This document shows positions 25,547 through 35,372 of a stretch of 52,651 nt of DNA, piece by piece; the first letter of the stretch is position 1; every line of letters begins with the position of its first letter. The translations under genes were made by a program, and so were the position numbers. The DNA comes from Caulobacteraceae bacterium. GTDB taxonomy: Bacteria; Pseudomonadota; Alphaproteobacteria; Caulobacterales; Caulobacteraceae. The notes below the pieces were generated by a model. The model had not been told where the DNA came from, made no database searches, and saw only the letters and a list, made by a program, of their open reading frames with translations. The stretch lies in assembly GCA_947478785.1 (NCBI GenBank), contig CANJXI010000019.1, forward strand, positions 1 to 52,651, written 5' to 3'.

Positions 25547-25771
25547 ATGGCGGACGTATCCGGACACGAAAGGACCACGCCCTGGATCGCGTTCATCGCC
25601 GGCGGCGTGGCGGTGCTCGCCGTCGTGCTGGCGCTGTTCGCCCTGACGCGCGGCGAACGGCTTGCCGACACCCTGGGGACGGCGCTGCGCGACGCCCCGA
25701 CCCTTCGCCGCATGCCGCATCTGCCGGGCGCGCCCGGCCTGCCCGCCCCGCCGATCCCCGTGCCGAAGTAG
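25547..25771 (+). CDS. Small membrane protein (74 residues), Pro-rich tail
   Basis: It starts at ATG 25547 with GGAGG 6-7 nt upstream. A short N-terminus (MADVSGHERTTPW) precedes one hydrophobic helix (IAFIAGGVAVLAVVLALFAL), then a basic linker and a Pro-rich C-terminus (PGLPAPPIPVPK). I recall similar short proteins in Caulobacter, but no function is known. GC content returns to the genome norm here, unlike the adjacent orphan gene. Its stop codon abuts that of the convergent ribbon-helix-helix gene with no spacer. Confidence 0.7.
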   Translation: MADVSGHERTTPWIAFIAGGVAVLAVVLALFALTRGERLADTLGTALRDAPTLRRMPHLPGAPGLPAPPIPVPK

Positions 25772-25984
25772 TCACGCGCCACCGGCGGCCTTGAGCGCGG
25801 CCACCCGGCAGGCGGACGCCAGCGGCCGGTCCGCCCGCTCCGCGTCGATGACGCCGATCAGGGCCGCCAGGCTGAGGCTTCGGCCCCTGGCCATGGCTTC
25901 GAGAGCCGTCCAGAATTCGGGTTCGAGGGCGATGGAGGTCGCGTGGCCCGAGAGTAGGACAGAGCGTTTGCGCAGGCTTCCCAT
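25772..25984 (-). CDS. Ribbon-helix-helix domain protein
   Basis: A 70-residue protein with the RHH_4-type pattern: LRKRSVLLSGHATSIALEPEFWTALEAMA, then LSLAALIGVIDAER and a short helical end. Such proteins dimerise, with the beta-ribbon contacting DNA; regulated targets are unknown. The start ATG 25982-25984 (MGSLRKRSV) is chosen because the domain starts there. An in-frame ATG at 26050 would add 22 residues (MTTPSTLCKG...) and cannot be excluded. It is divergent from coq4, whose promoter it may share or control. RHH_4 and DUF4169 genes are, from memory, often neighbours in alphaproteobacteria; here they flank coq4. Confidence 0.78.
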   Translation of the reverse strand: MGSLRKRSVLLSGHATSIALEPEFWTALEAMARGRSLSLAALIGVIDAERADRPLASACRVAALKAAGGA

Positions 25985-26080
25985 GCCGACAGTGTCGGAG
26001 GTTTCGGAATTCTGATCAAATCCCTTGCATAAAGTTGACGGGGTCGTCATCTTTAACGGAAACCATCCTGGATATATGGC

Positions 26081-26848
26081 ATGGCCCTTCTCGACACCGC
26101 GACCGCGACCGCCCCTGGCTGGCACGCCGGCCCCAAGCTGGAGTGGAGGCACGCGTTGCGCTCGCTGCGCCGCCTGCTGAACGACAAGGAGGACACCGGC
26201 CAGGTCTTCGAGATCATGCGGTCGCTGAACGGGACCTCCACGGCCCGTTGCTACGGCCGGATGCTGACCACCACCGAGGGCGGCCGCCAGGCCTATGAGG
26301 GGCTCGAGTTCGCCGAGCGGCTGATGGATGACGCCTGGCTGGACGGCCTGCCTGAGGGCAGCGTCGGCGCCGCCTACCGCGAATTCATCCGCGAGGAGCG
26401 GCTGTCCGCCGACGGCCTGGCCGAGATCAGCCGTAAGGGCGGCCAGAACAACATCGACGACCCCCACCCCTACGCCTGGATGGGCCGGCGCGTACGCGAC
26501 GTGCACGACATCTGGCACATCCTCAGCGGCTATCACCGCGACGCCTTGGGCGAGGCCTGCCTGGTGGGCTTTTCCTACGCGCAGACCAAGGGGCTCGGCT
26601 GGGCGCTGATCGGAGCCGGCGCGGCCTGGAAGGCCAGCCGGGCCAGGTCCGGACATCCCTATGTGAAGGCCATGTGGCAGGGCTACCGGCGCGGCAAGGC
26701 GTCAGCCTGGCTGCTGTCCGAGGACTACGAGCGCCTGCTGGCCGAACCGCTGCAGGCCGCGCGGCGACGGCTGAACATCACGCCCGCCACCATCTACAAT
26801 TCGATCCCGGCCGAGGCCCGCAACGGCGCCCTGCCGGTGGCGGCCTGA
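26081..26848 (+). CDS. coq4: Coq4-family ubiquinone biosynthesis protein
   Basis: A 255-residue protein. The Coq4 metal-binding motif HDxxHx11E is present exactly: His142-Asp143-Ile-Trp-His146, then 11 residues to Glu158. Other family blocks are the N-terminal helices with EIMRSLNG, the RDVHDIWHILSGYHRD core, and WQGYRRGKASAWLLSEDYERLL, near the end. Coq4 acts in ubiquinone assembly; the mitochondrial protein has been tied to oxidative decarboxylation at C1 of the ring. The bacterial homologues are thought to act in aerobic ubiquinone synthesis but are less studied. The gene is monocistronic, divergent from the RHH gene, and ends at a hairpin. Confidence 0.88.
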   Translation: MALLDTATATAPGWHAGPKLEWRHALRSLRRLLNDKEDTGQVFEIMRSLNGTSTARCYGRMLTTTEGGRQAYEGLEFAERLMDDAWLDGLPEGSVGAAYREFIREERLSADGLAEISRKGGQNNIDDPHPYAWMGRRVRDVHDIWHILSGYHRDALGEACLVGFSYAQTKGLGWALIGAGAAWKASRARSGHPYVKAMWQGYRRGKASAWLLSEDYERLLAEPLQAARRRLNITPATIYNSIPAEARNGALPVAA

Positions 26849-26859
26849 GGCGCTAACGC

Positions 26860-26892
26860 GTCCTCTCCCTCTCGCTGCGCGGAGGAGAGGAC
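26860..26892. terminator. Bidirectional hairpin terminator
   Basis: GTCCTCTCC (26860-26868) pairs perfectly with GGAGAGGAC (26884-26892) across a 15-nt loop. It lies between the end of coq4 and the convergent DUF4169 gene, and is similar in sequence to the hairpin at 16788-16818. Confidence 0.6.
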
Positions 26893-26901
26893 AAGGTAAC
26901 C

Positions 26902-27081
26902 TTAAGGCTCGTCCCGCCGCTTGGCGGCCAGTTCGCGCGCCGCGCGCTCGGCGTCGAGCCGCGCGGTGGTCTTCTGTTCCTTGGTCAGGCCATGTAGCAC
27001 GCGGTTGCGCGCGGCCTTTTCCGTCGCCTCGATCCGCGCGCGGGCCTTGCGCGCCCTGTTCAGATTGATCGGTTCCACCAT
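26902..27081 (-). CDS. DUF4169 family small basic protein
   Basis: A 59-residue, highly charged helical protein: MVEPINLNRARKARAR, then ATEKAARNRVLHGLTKEQKTTARL and a basic end AAKRRDEP. The NLNRARKA...R...A.NR..HG..K pattern is that of DUF4169, a short alphaproteobacterial family of unknown function. The start ATG 27079-27081 matches the usual family N-terminus; an upstream in-frame start adds residues not seen in the family. Divergent from the DUF2171 gene, with 71 bp between starts. Confidence 0.8.
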   Translation of the reverse strand: MVEPINLNRARKARARIEATEKAARNRVLHGLTKEQKTTARLDAERAARELAAKRRDEP

Positions 27082-27152
27082 TCGCGCGCCCGCTAAGAAA
27101 CTTGGCCGTGCCGCCACCCGTTGTCCTGTTCCCTAGAGTAGGAGACGAGAGC

Positions 27153-27389
27153 ATGATTCAGTCATCCCAAATCCGCGAGCACATGGAAGTCGTCGGATCG
27201 GACGGCGGCCACGTCGGCAAGGTCGACAAGGTCATGGGCGAAGAGATCGAACTGGCCAAGTTCGACATGGGCTCCGGCCTCAAGCACCACATGATCCCGG
27301 TCAGCTGGGTCGAGCAGGTCGAGGACGACAAGATTTGTCTAAACATGACCAAGGACGCCGCCAAGGCGGCCTGGCGCGAGAAGCACTAG
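27153..27389 (+). CDS. DUF2171 family protein (PRC-barrel-like)
   Basis: A 78-residue protein starting at ATG 27153 with TAGGAG 7-8 nt upstream. It reads MIQSSQIREHMEVVGSDGGHVG, KVDKVMGEEIELAK, HHMIPVSWVEQVEDDKICLNMTKDAAKAAW. This is the DUF2171 pattern, a small beta-barrel-like fold related to PRC-barrels. Family members are often stress-linked in expression, but no biochemical role is established. Its codon use matches the genome. The stop lies 14 nt before a palindrome shared with the convergent aminotransferase gene. Confidence 0.85.
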   Translation: MIQSSQIREHMEVVGSDGGHVGKVDKVMGEEIELAKFDMGSGLKHHMIPVSWVEQVEDDKICLNMTKDAAKAAWREKH

Positions 27390-27403
27390 CTCGACTTCGG
27401 GAC

Positions 27404-27450
27404 CCCGGATCAGGCGCTTGCGCGCCTGTCCGGGATGACGCCCTTCGGCG

Positions 27451-27453
<3 letters not shown>
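27404..27453. terminator. Double palindrome between convergent genes
   Basis: Two adjacent hairpins. The first (27404-27434) has arms CCCGGATCAGGCGC and GCGCCTGTCCGGG with a TTGC loop and one mismatch. The second (27436-27453) is TGACGCC-CTTC-GGCGTCA, a perfect stem with a tetraloop that includes the aminotransferase stop codon. It probably stops transcription from both directions, and the first hairpin resembles dispersed palindromes known in the Caulobacter group. Confidence 0.6.
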
Positions 27454-29493
<2,040 letters not shown>

Positions 29494-29494
<1 letters not shown>

Positions 29495-30114
29495 TGTTGA
29501 AGCTGTTCCACAATCCGGGATCCTGCTCATTGGCGTCGTACATCGCTCTTGAGGAAGCCGGGGCGGACTACGAGGTTGTGCGGCTCAACATGCGTGAGGG
29601 TGAACAGACGCGTCCTGAATATCTTGCGATCAACCCGAAGGGCCGGATTCCAGCGCTGATCAAGGGCCAGGGAGTCCTGACCGAAACCCCGGCGATCCTC
29701 GCCTACATCGCCCAGGCTTTTCCCGCCGCGAGGCTCGCGCCCATCGACGATCCCTGGGCTTTCGCCCAGGCTCAGGCCTTCAACAGCTATCTTTGCTCCA
29801 CGGTGCATGTGGCCTACGCCCATCGACTCCGCGGCTCCCGCTGGGCCGATGAAGAATCTTCTTTCGAGGACATGCGCCGAAAGGTCCCGAGGACCTATGC
29901 GGCGTGCTTCCAGCTGATCGAGGACGGCATGCTGCGCGGGCCGTGGGTGCTGGGCGATGCCTATTCGATCTGCGACGCCTACCTCTTCACGCTGGCTGGG
30001 TGGATCGAGGCGACCGGGGTCGATCCGAAACAATTCGCCAAGGTCCATGATCACCGCGAGCGTGTCCGGTCTCGTCCCGCCGTGCGCAGGGTGCTGGCGC
30101 GTGAGACCTCCTGA
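29494..30114 (+). CDS. Glutathione S-transferase family protein
   Basis: A 206-residue protein with an N-terminal thioredoxin fold: MLKLFHNPGSCSLASYIALEEAG (Ser or Cys near residue 9-11 at the catalytic site), EYLAINPKGRIPALI with the cis-Pro, and LTETPAILAYIAQAFP. The C-terminal helical domain carries the SICDAYLFTLAGW N-capping region. The NPGSCSLA motif is typical of the beta class. It conjugates glutathione or reduces disulphides; the substrate is unknown. It is coupled to the TVP38 gene by a 1-nt overlap and followed by a transporter gene after 45 nt. GC content dips slightly across the gene. Confidence 0.9.
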
Positions 30115-30159
30115 GACTGGCGCGTTGCGCCAATGCGCCGATGCGGCTTAAGCGGGCGC

Positions 30160-31053
30160 ATGTCGCTGCGTGACTTCGCCCTGCTGACCTTCGTGTGCCT
30201 GGTCTGGGCGTTCAACAACATCGTCTCGAAGTACCTGGTCAGCCACCTTGGCGTGCCGCCGCTGTTCTACGCCGCCGTGCGCTTCGCCATCGTGGCGGCC
30301 GTGACCTTGCCCTGGCTGTTGCCGATGCCCAGGCCGCGCTGGCGGCTGGTGGTGGTGGCGCTGCTGATGGGGGCGGGCAACTTCGCGCTGCTGTTCATGG
30401 GCCTGAAGACCTCAACGCCTTCGGCCGCCGCCGTGGTCGGGCAGCTGTCCGTGCCGATCACCACGCTCCTGTCCGTGCTGATGCTGGGCGAGCGGATCCA
30501 TTGGCGCAGGGGCCTGGGGATCGCGCTGGCCTTCGCGGGCGTGCTGGCGGTGATGTGGGACCCGCGCGGGGTCTCGCTCTCCCAGGGCTTGATCTTCGTG
30601 GTCGGATCGGCGTGCGCGGGCGCGCTGGGCGCGGTGATGATGAAGCAGATCGAGGGGGTGAAACCGCTGCAGTTTCAGGCCTGGGTGGGTTTCGTGTCGG
30701 TCTGGCCGCTGGTGCTGCTCTCGGCCCTGTTCGAGCCGGGCCAGGTGGGCAAGGGAATCGCGGCCGGATGGCCCTTCCTAGCCGCCCTGCTGTTTTCCGC
30801 CTTCGTCGTCTCGGTGGGGGCGCACACCATCTATTATGGGCTGATCCGCCGCCACGAGGCCAACCTGATCTCGCCGCTGACCCTGATGACGCCACTGGCG
30901 ACGATTGCCCTGGGCGTGGCGATCTTCCACGATCCGTTCGGCCCGCGCATGGCGATCGGCAGCGCCATCGCGCTGTCCGGCGTCTTGATCATCGCTCTTC
31001 GCCGCAACCAGGTCATGCCCCTGCTGCTGGCCATCCGGAACCGCGCGCAATGA
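30160..31053 (+). CDS. EamA/DMT-superfamily transporter
   Basis: A 297-residue inner-membrane protein with about ten hydrophobic helices arranged as two EamA repeats. The start of repeat 1 is TFVCLVWAFNNIVSKYLVS; repeat 2 begins around residue 145. Conserved GERIHWRRGLGIALAFAGVLAVM ends repeat 1 and IFHDPFGPRMAIGSAIALSGVLII ends repeat 2. DMT proteins export amino acids or other metabolites; the ligand is not predictable. ATG 30160 is preceded by AAGCGGG, a modest ribosome binding site. The stop overlaps the amidase start by 4 nt. Confidence 0.9.
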   Translation: MSLRDFALLTFVCLVWAFNNIVSKYLVSHLGVPPLFYAAVRFAIVAAVTLPWLLPMPRPRWRLVVVALLMGAGNFALLFMGLKTSTPSAAAVVGQLSVPITTLLSVLMLGERIHWRRGLGIALAFAGVLAVMWDPRGVSLSQGLIFVVGSACAGALGAVMMKQIEGVKPLQFQAWVGFVSVWPLVLLSALFEPGQVGKGIAAGWPFLAALLFSAFVVSVGAHTIYYGLIRRHEANLISPLTLMTPLATIALGVAIFHDPFGPRMAIGSAIALSGVLIIALRRNQVMPLLLAIRNRAQ

Positions 31054-31769
31054 CCATCATCGAGGCGCCCAGCCCCAACTTCGACGCGCGCAAGGCGCCG
31101 CCGGACAAGATCGTCCTGCATTACACCGGCATGAAGACCGGCGAGGCGGCGCTGGCGCGCCTGCGCGATCCCGAGGCCAAGGTCTCGGCCCACTACGTTG
31201 TCGAAGAGGATGGCCACGTCTTCCGCCTCGTGCCCGAGGAGCGCCGCGCCTGGCATGCGGGCGCCGGGTCGTGGAAGGGCGACCGCGACCTCAATTCCAG
31301 CTCCGTGGGGATCGAGATCGTCAACCCGGGCCATGAGTTCGGCTACCGGCCGTTCCCCAGCGCCCAGATCGACGCCGTGATCGACCTGATGGACGACATC
31401 CGCGGCCGCTGGACGATCGAGGACAGCGGCATCATCGGCCACTCCGACCTGGCGCCCGACCGCAAGGAGGACCCGGGCGAACTGTTCCCCTGGAAGCGGC
31501 TGGCGCAGGCCGGCCACGGCCTTTGGTTCGAACCCCCGCCGGCGCCCGGCCTGTCGCTGGCCGAGGGCGAGGAGGGGGCCGCCGTCTTCGCCTTGCAGGC
31601 CGGCTTCACCCGCCTCGGCTACGACCTGCCGCCGTCGGGCAGGTTCGATTCCCGCACCACCGCCGTCGTCCGCGCCTTTCAGCGCCACTGGGTGCAGACG
31701 CGCTTCGACGGCGTCGCCGACGGCGAGACCCGCGCGCGGCTGATCGCCTTGCTGCGGCTGGGCGGCTGA
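31050..31769 (+). CDS. AmpD-type N-acetylmuramoyl-L-alanine amidase with peptidoglycan-binding domain
   Basis: A 239-residue zinc amidase. The Amidase_2 domain (about 15-155) shows the zinc ligands: His24 in VLHYTGM, His in AWHAGAG, and the acidic ligand in GHSDLAPDRKEDPG. The C-terminal domain (about 175-238) has the PG_binding_1 pattern (VFALQAGFTRLGY, FDSRTTAVVRAFQRHW). It cleaves the bond between MurNAc and L-Ala in muropeptides. There is no signal peptide, which fits a cytosolic AmpD role in anhydromuropeptide recycling, though the added binding domain recalls AmiD; the location is therefore uncertain. It overlaps the EamA gene by 4 nt (ATGA), so the two are coupled. Confidence 0.9.
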   Translation: MTIIEAPSPNFDARKAPPDKIVLHYTGMKTGEAALARLRDPEAKVSAHYVVEEDGHVFRLVPEERRAWHAGAGSWKGDRDLNSSSVGIEIVNPGHEFGYRPFPSAQIDAVIDLMDDIRGRWTIEDSGIIGHSDLAPDRKEDPGELFPWKRLAQAGHGLWFEPPPAPGLSLAEGEEGAAVFALQAGFTRLGYDLPPSGRFDSRTTAVVRAFQRHWVQTRFDGVADGETRARLIALLRLGG

Positions 31770-31773
31770 ACCG

Positions 31774-32781
31774 CTAGTTCGCCTGGATCGCCGAGAGCTT
31801 CCAGGGGCCGCCGGCGCGCCGCGCGAAGGTCCAGAGTTCGACCGTCTCGGTGGGCCGGTCGGGATCGCCGGACAGCACCGCGCCGGTGGTCCGGTCGCGC
31901 ATCAGGTCGATGCTCTCGTAGCGCATGGCGGCGGTGGCGTAGTCGGTGTCGCCCTCGCGCCAGGCCTCCCCGACGTCGGCCTTGAGGAGGCGCGTGCCGC
32001 TGACCTCGTTGCGCCGTCCGTGGGTGGCGTTTTCGCTCAGCTCCTCGGCCAGGTAGGACACGACCTCAGGCGTGGTGTGCTCGCGAAGCGCCCCGTAATC
32101 CTCGCGCCCGAAGGCGGTCTGGATGTCGCCAAGCAGGCGCTCGAAGTCGTTCTGGTCCTGCGGCGTGATGGGAATTTCCCAGGCCGGGCCACCCGGCGGG
32201 ACCGCTGTCGCGGCGGGCGAGGCGCCGAAACCGCCGCCGCCGAAGCCTTATGGGCCGGCATAGGCCTGCGGCTGGCCATCCCAGGGCATGGCGGCCGCCG
32301 GGCGCTGGCGGCGGAACAGGCGCACCAGGAACGACACCCCGAAGAAGAGCAGGGCGATCTGGATGAGCGTGGTCAGGAGGCCGCCGCCTCCGCCGCCCAC
32401 GCCGCCACCCCAGCCGCCGCCGAATCCGTGACCCATCAGCCCGCCGATCAGCCCGCCGGTGACGAGGCCGCCCAGGAACCCGCCGCCAAAGCCGCCGAAG
32501 CGGCTGCCGCCGAGGCCCGCCCCCGCATAGCCAGGCTGGCCCGGGCGGGGCACATAGGCCGCGCCGCCCGGCTGGAAGCCGCCGGCCGGCGGCGGCGTCA
32601 TCGACCGCTGCACCGGGGCGACATAGCCCGGCGAGGTCTCGGTGCTGCGCGGCTGGGAATAGGTCCGCGCGCCACGGCTGCCGAAGCTTCCGCCCCGCCG
32701 GGCGTCGGCCGGCTCGACCATCAGTAGGCCAAGCGCCAGGCTGACGCCCAGCACCGCGGCGATCTTCGAGCGAAAGGACAT
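31774..32781 (-). pseudogene. Tim44-like domain protein gene interrupted by an in-frame TAA
   Basis: A single frame of 336 codons runs from ATG 32781 (GGAGA upstream) to 31774 but contains TAA at 32248-32250 after about 177 codons. The first part has a signal peptide (MSFRSKIAAVLGV...ADA-R), a Gly-rich, Pro-rich stretch with many GG repeats, and one membrane helix (TLIQIALLFFGVSFLVRLF). The second part, in the same frame after the stop, is GFGGGGFGA, a short linker and a Tim44-like/mtIF2-associated domain (FERLLGDIQTAFGREDYGAL..., MRYESIDLMRDR...VELWTFARR, LSAIQAN). The stop lies in the Gly/Pro-rich linker. A nonsense mutation, sequencing error or readthrough are all possible. Intact family members are thought to associate with the membrane. 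Confidence 0.75.
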
Positions 32782-32849
32782 TGAGGTCTCCATTTGTGGC
32801 GCTGATGTAGGTGATCCCCCGCGGCCCCGCCAGCGCGGGTCACACGAGC

Positions 32850-32878
32850 TTGACCGGGCGGGCCCGAACGCTCACGTT
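32850..32878 (+). promoter_or_regulatory. Predicted rnpB promoter
   Basis: TTGACC (32850-32855), a 17-nt spacer and CACGTT (32873-32878) lie 6 nt before the first base of the RNase P RNA. The -35 agrees with the housekeeping sigma consensus, the -10 only weakly. Spacing relative to the known RNA start is what supports the call. Confidence 0.5.
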
Positions 32879-32883
32879 CCGCG

Positions 32884-33281
32884 GGGACCAGACGGCCGGG
32901 CGGTCGCGGCCTCCGCAAGGGGGTCGAGGAAAGTCCGGGCTCCACGACGACATGGCGGCGGGTAACGCCCGCCGGGGGCGACCCCAGGGATAGCGCCACA
33001 GAAAGCAAACCTCCTCCCTTTCGAGGGCGGGAAGGGTGAAAGGGTGGGGTAAGAGCCCACCGCGTTCCTGGTGACAGGGACGGCATGGCAAGCCCCGCCA
33101 GGAGCAAGACCGAATAGGGACCGTGCGCCCGCCGCAAGGCGGGCAGGGCCGTCGTAGGCCCGAGCGGTCCGGGTAGGTCGCGAGAACCGTCCCGCGAGGG
33201 GCGGTCCAGAGGAATGATCGCCTATGTCCGGATCTTCGGATCCGGGCGGCACAGAACCCGGCTTACAGGCCGTCTGGTCCC
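32884..33281 (+). ncRNA. rnpB: RNase P RNA (class A)
   Basis: About 398 nt, bounded by the P1 stem GGGACCAGACGGCC (32884-32897) paired with GGCCGTCTGGTCCC (33268-33281). Conserved landmarks are in order: GAGGAAAGTCCGGGCTCCA (CR I), CACAGAAAGCAAACC, GGTAAGAGCCCACCGCG (CR II/III region), GCAAG-type loops, and the 3' ACAGAACCCGGCTTACAG (CR V). With its protein subunit the RNA processes tRNA 5' ends. The P12 and P3 arms are GC-rich and alphaproteobacterial in style. It sits between the Tim44-type gene (divergent) and mraZ. Confidence 0.95.
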
Positions 33282-33544
33282 ATCTTCCGACACATCGCCT
33301 TCACACCGCCGCCACAGTCATCAATAATGTTGCTTGTATGTTCTGTGGATAAGCTATTTTCGTTAACCATAATGCCTGCGACACCTTTGTATTGGCTCGA
33401 AATAGCGGTCTGGTGTCATTGTCTCCCAGTTAATCCCATGCTAACCCAGTCACACTTCGCTAACCAAACGCGGTCCGTTCCGGAGCGCCGGAAAGCGGGA
33501 TGGGGCGGGCCGGGCTTACCGGCCGGAGGCAAGGCTGGGGCGGT
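33282..33544 (+). promoter_or_regulatory. Leader/promoter region of the dcw cluster with CtrA-like half sites
   Basis: This 263-bp spacer between rnpB and mraZ is clearly AT-richer than its flanks in its first 180 bp. It has TTAACC (33363-33368), TTAATCCCATGCTAA (33430-33444, a TTAA-N7-CTAA match to the CtrA box with one mismatch) and a second GCTAACC copy at 33459-33465. G-rich repeats (GATGGGGCGGGCCGGG, about 33499-33514) just before mraZ resemble the TGGG-type repeats bound by MraZ but are poorly defined. No open frame of note. Confidence 0.5.
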
Positions 33545-34012
33545 ATGTTTCTCTCGACGTTCGAGAAACAGTTGGACGCCAAGCGGCGCATCGTGGTGCC
33601 GCAGGATTTCCGCGCCCAGACGGCGGGTCCCTTCGACGGCGTCTTCTGCTTCCCCTCCATCGAGGCCGACTGCATCGAGGGCGGCGGCCAGGCCTTGTTC
33701 GAGACCTACAAGGGCGTCATCGACGAGCTGGAGTTCGGCGACGAACTGCGGACCGCGCTCGAGACCTCGGTGCTGGGCGGCCTCGCCCGGCTGTCCTTCG
33801 ACACCGCCGGCCGGATCACTCTGCCCGAGATGCTCTGCGACGCCTTTGGTCTCACCGACTGGGTGGTGATCGTTGGCCTGGGCGACCGCTTCCAGATCTG
33901 GAACCGCGAGGCCTTCCAGGCCCATCGCTCGGCCCAGCGCGAGATCGCCCGCGCCGGCCTGCCGAAATTCCGCGCCCAGCAGCGCGCCGCCCGCCTGGGG
34001 GGCGCGGCATGA
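33545..34012 (+). CDS. mraZ: Division/cell wall cluster regulator MraZ
   Basis: A 155-residue member of the SpoVT/AbrB fold family with two tandem swapped-hairpin repeats: [23 protein letters not shown] (first) and [15 protein letters not shown] (second). In other bacteria MraZ forms a ring that binds repeated G-rich sites and represses or activates the dcw promoter. It is the first gene of the cluster. The ATG at 33545 sits 12-18 nt after GAGG; earlier in-frame starts lack support. The stop overlaps the rsmH ATG by 4 nt. Confidence 0.93.
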   Translation: MFLSTFEKQLDAKRRIVVPQDFRAQTAGPFDGVFCFPSIEADCIEGGGQALFETYKGVIDELEFGDELRTALETSVLGGLARLSFDTAGRITLPEMLCDAFGLTDWVVIVGLGDRFQIWNREAFQAHRSAQREIARAGLPKFRAQQRAARLGGAA

Positions 34013-34941
34013 GCGCCCCGCACCTGCCCGTCCTGATCGACGAGGTGATCGACGCCCTGGAGCCGGCGCCCGGCAAGACTGTGGTCGACGGCACCTTCGG
34101 CGCGGGTGGCTATACGCGCGCCTTGCTGGGCGCCGGCGCCACCGTCATCGCCTTCGATCGCGACCCGTCCGCCGCGCGCTACGCTGACGGCCTGCCCGCC
34201 GACCGTTTCCGCCTGGTGGAGAGCCGCTTCTCCGGGCTGGACGATGTGACCGGTCCGGGCGCGGTGGACGGCGTGGTCTTCGACATCGGCGTCTCGTCCA
34301 TGCAGCTGGACGAGGCCGAGCGCGGTTTTTCGTTCATGCGCGACGGTCCGCTGGACATGCGCATGGCCGCCGACGGCCAGACGGCGGCAGATCTGGTCAA
34401 TGGCGCCGAGCCCGCCGAGCTCGCCCGCATCCTGTTCGTCTATGGCGAGGAGCGCGAGAGCCGGCGGATCGCGCGCGCCATCGCGCGCCGGCGCGAGGAA
34501 GCGCCGTTCACCCGCACCCTGGAGCTGGCGGAGTTCATCGAGAAGACCCTGGGCGGCCGCCGCGGGGCGAAGGTCCACCCGGCCACCCGCTCGTTCCAGG
34601 CGATCCGCATCGCGGTCAACGAGGAGCTGGCCGAGCTGGAAGCCGGGTTGGTGGCGGCCGAGCGGGCACTGAAATCCGGTGGGCGCCTCTGCGTCGTCAC
34701 GTTCCATTCGCTGGAAGACAGAATCGTCAAATCCTTCCTGACGGTGCGAGCGGGTAGAACGCCGGCGGGATCGCGCCACGCCCCGCCGGTGGAAGCCGCC
34801 GGGGCGCCCAGCTTCCAGCTGCTGTTCAAAGGCGCCCGCACGGCGTCGGCGGCGGAGCTGGCGGCCAACCCCCGAGCGCGTTCGGCGAAACTGAGGGCGG
34901 CGGTGCGCACGGACGCGGCCGTCTGGAGGGAAGCGGCATGA
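34009..34941 (+). CDS. rsmH: 16S rRNA (cytosine1402-N4)-methyltransferase RsmH
   Basis: A 310-residue SAM methyltransferase (formerly MraW). It starts [17 protein letters not shown] and has the SAM loop [16 protein letters not shown] near residues 25-40, [26 protein letters not shown], the helical insertion domain, and [22 protein letters not shown] plus [14 protein letters not shown] near the C-terminus. It modifies C1402 in the 30S P site. Membership of dcw is conserved in most bacteria. It overlaps mraZ and ftsL by 4 nt each. Confidence 0.96.
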   Translation: MSAPHLPVLIDEVIDALEPAPGKTVVDGTFGAGGYTRALLGAGATVIAFDRDPSAARYADGLPADRFRLVESRFSGLDDVTGPGAVDGVVFDIGVSSMQLDEAERGFSFMRDGPLDMRMAADGQTAADLVNGAEPAELARILFVYGEERESRRIARAIARRREEAPFTRTLELAEFIEKTLGGRRGAKVHPATRSFQAIRIAVNEELAELEAGLVAAERALKSGGRLCVVTFHSLEDRIVKSFLTVRAGRTPAGSRHAPPVEAAGAPSFQLLFKGARTASAAELAANPRARSAKLRAAVRTDAAVWREAA

Positions 34942-35372
34942 GCGTGCTGACGCGCAGGGTCCGGGGGTTCCGGCTGGTGGACCTGGTGGCGGTGGGCCTG
35001 CTGGCCGCGCTGATCCTGGGCCTCTACCTGGCCAAGACCATCGCCGGCAGCGAGCGCGCCGAGATCGCCCAGGTCGAAAAGCAGATCGAGACGGAGCGGG
35101 CCCGCATCCGCCTGCTGCAGGCCGAGAACGCCCGGCTGGAGCAGCCGGCCCGGATCGAACACCTGGCGGAGACCTACCTGGGGCTGGCCCCGGTCTCCAT
35201 CAAGCACGAGATCACCACGGACGCCCTGGCCTCCGCGGCGACCCACCCGCCGCCGGCGCCGGCCAAGCCGATCGACCCGTCGCCCGATCCCGCCTACGTG
35301 CCGGGCGTCACGGCGCCCCCGCCGGCCGCGCCGGTCGTGGTCGAGCCCCACGTGGCGGAGCCCGCCCGATGA
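34938..35372 (+). CDS. ftsL: Cell division protein FtsL
   Basis: A 144-residue bitopic protein. The layout is a short cytosolic basic N-terminus ([13 protein letters not shown]), one membrane helix (about 13-32, [20 protein letters not shown]) and a periplasmic leucine-zipper-like coil ([43 protein letters not shown] in heptad register, about 40-82). Position between rsmH and ftsI is the strongest evidence, since the family is weakly conserved. The Pro/Ala-rich tail (about 95-144) is longer than in E. coli. FtsL with FtsB and FtsQ activates FtsWI. Confidence 0.9.
   Translation: MSVLTRRVRGFRLVDLVAVGLLAALILGLYLAKTIAGSERAEIAQVEKQIETERARIRLLQAENARLEQPARIEHLAETYLGLAPVSIKHEITTDALASAATHPPPAPAKPIDPSPDPAYVPGVTAPPPAAPVVVEPHVAEPAR

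Noticed and set aside
33495..33544. MraZ-binding repeats before mraZ
   Set aside because: G-rich runs are present but the spacing and identity of repeats are not regular enough to call as separate features.
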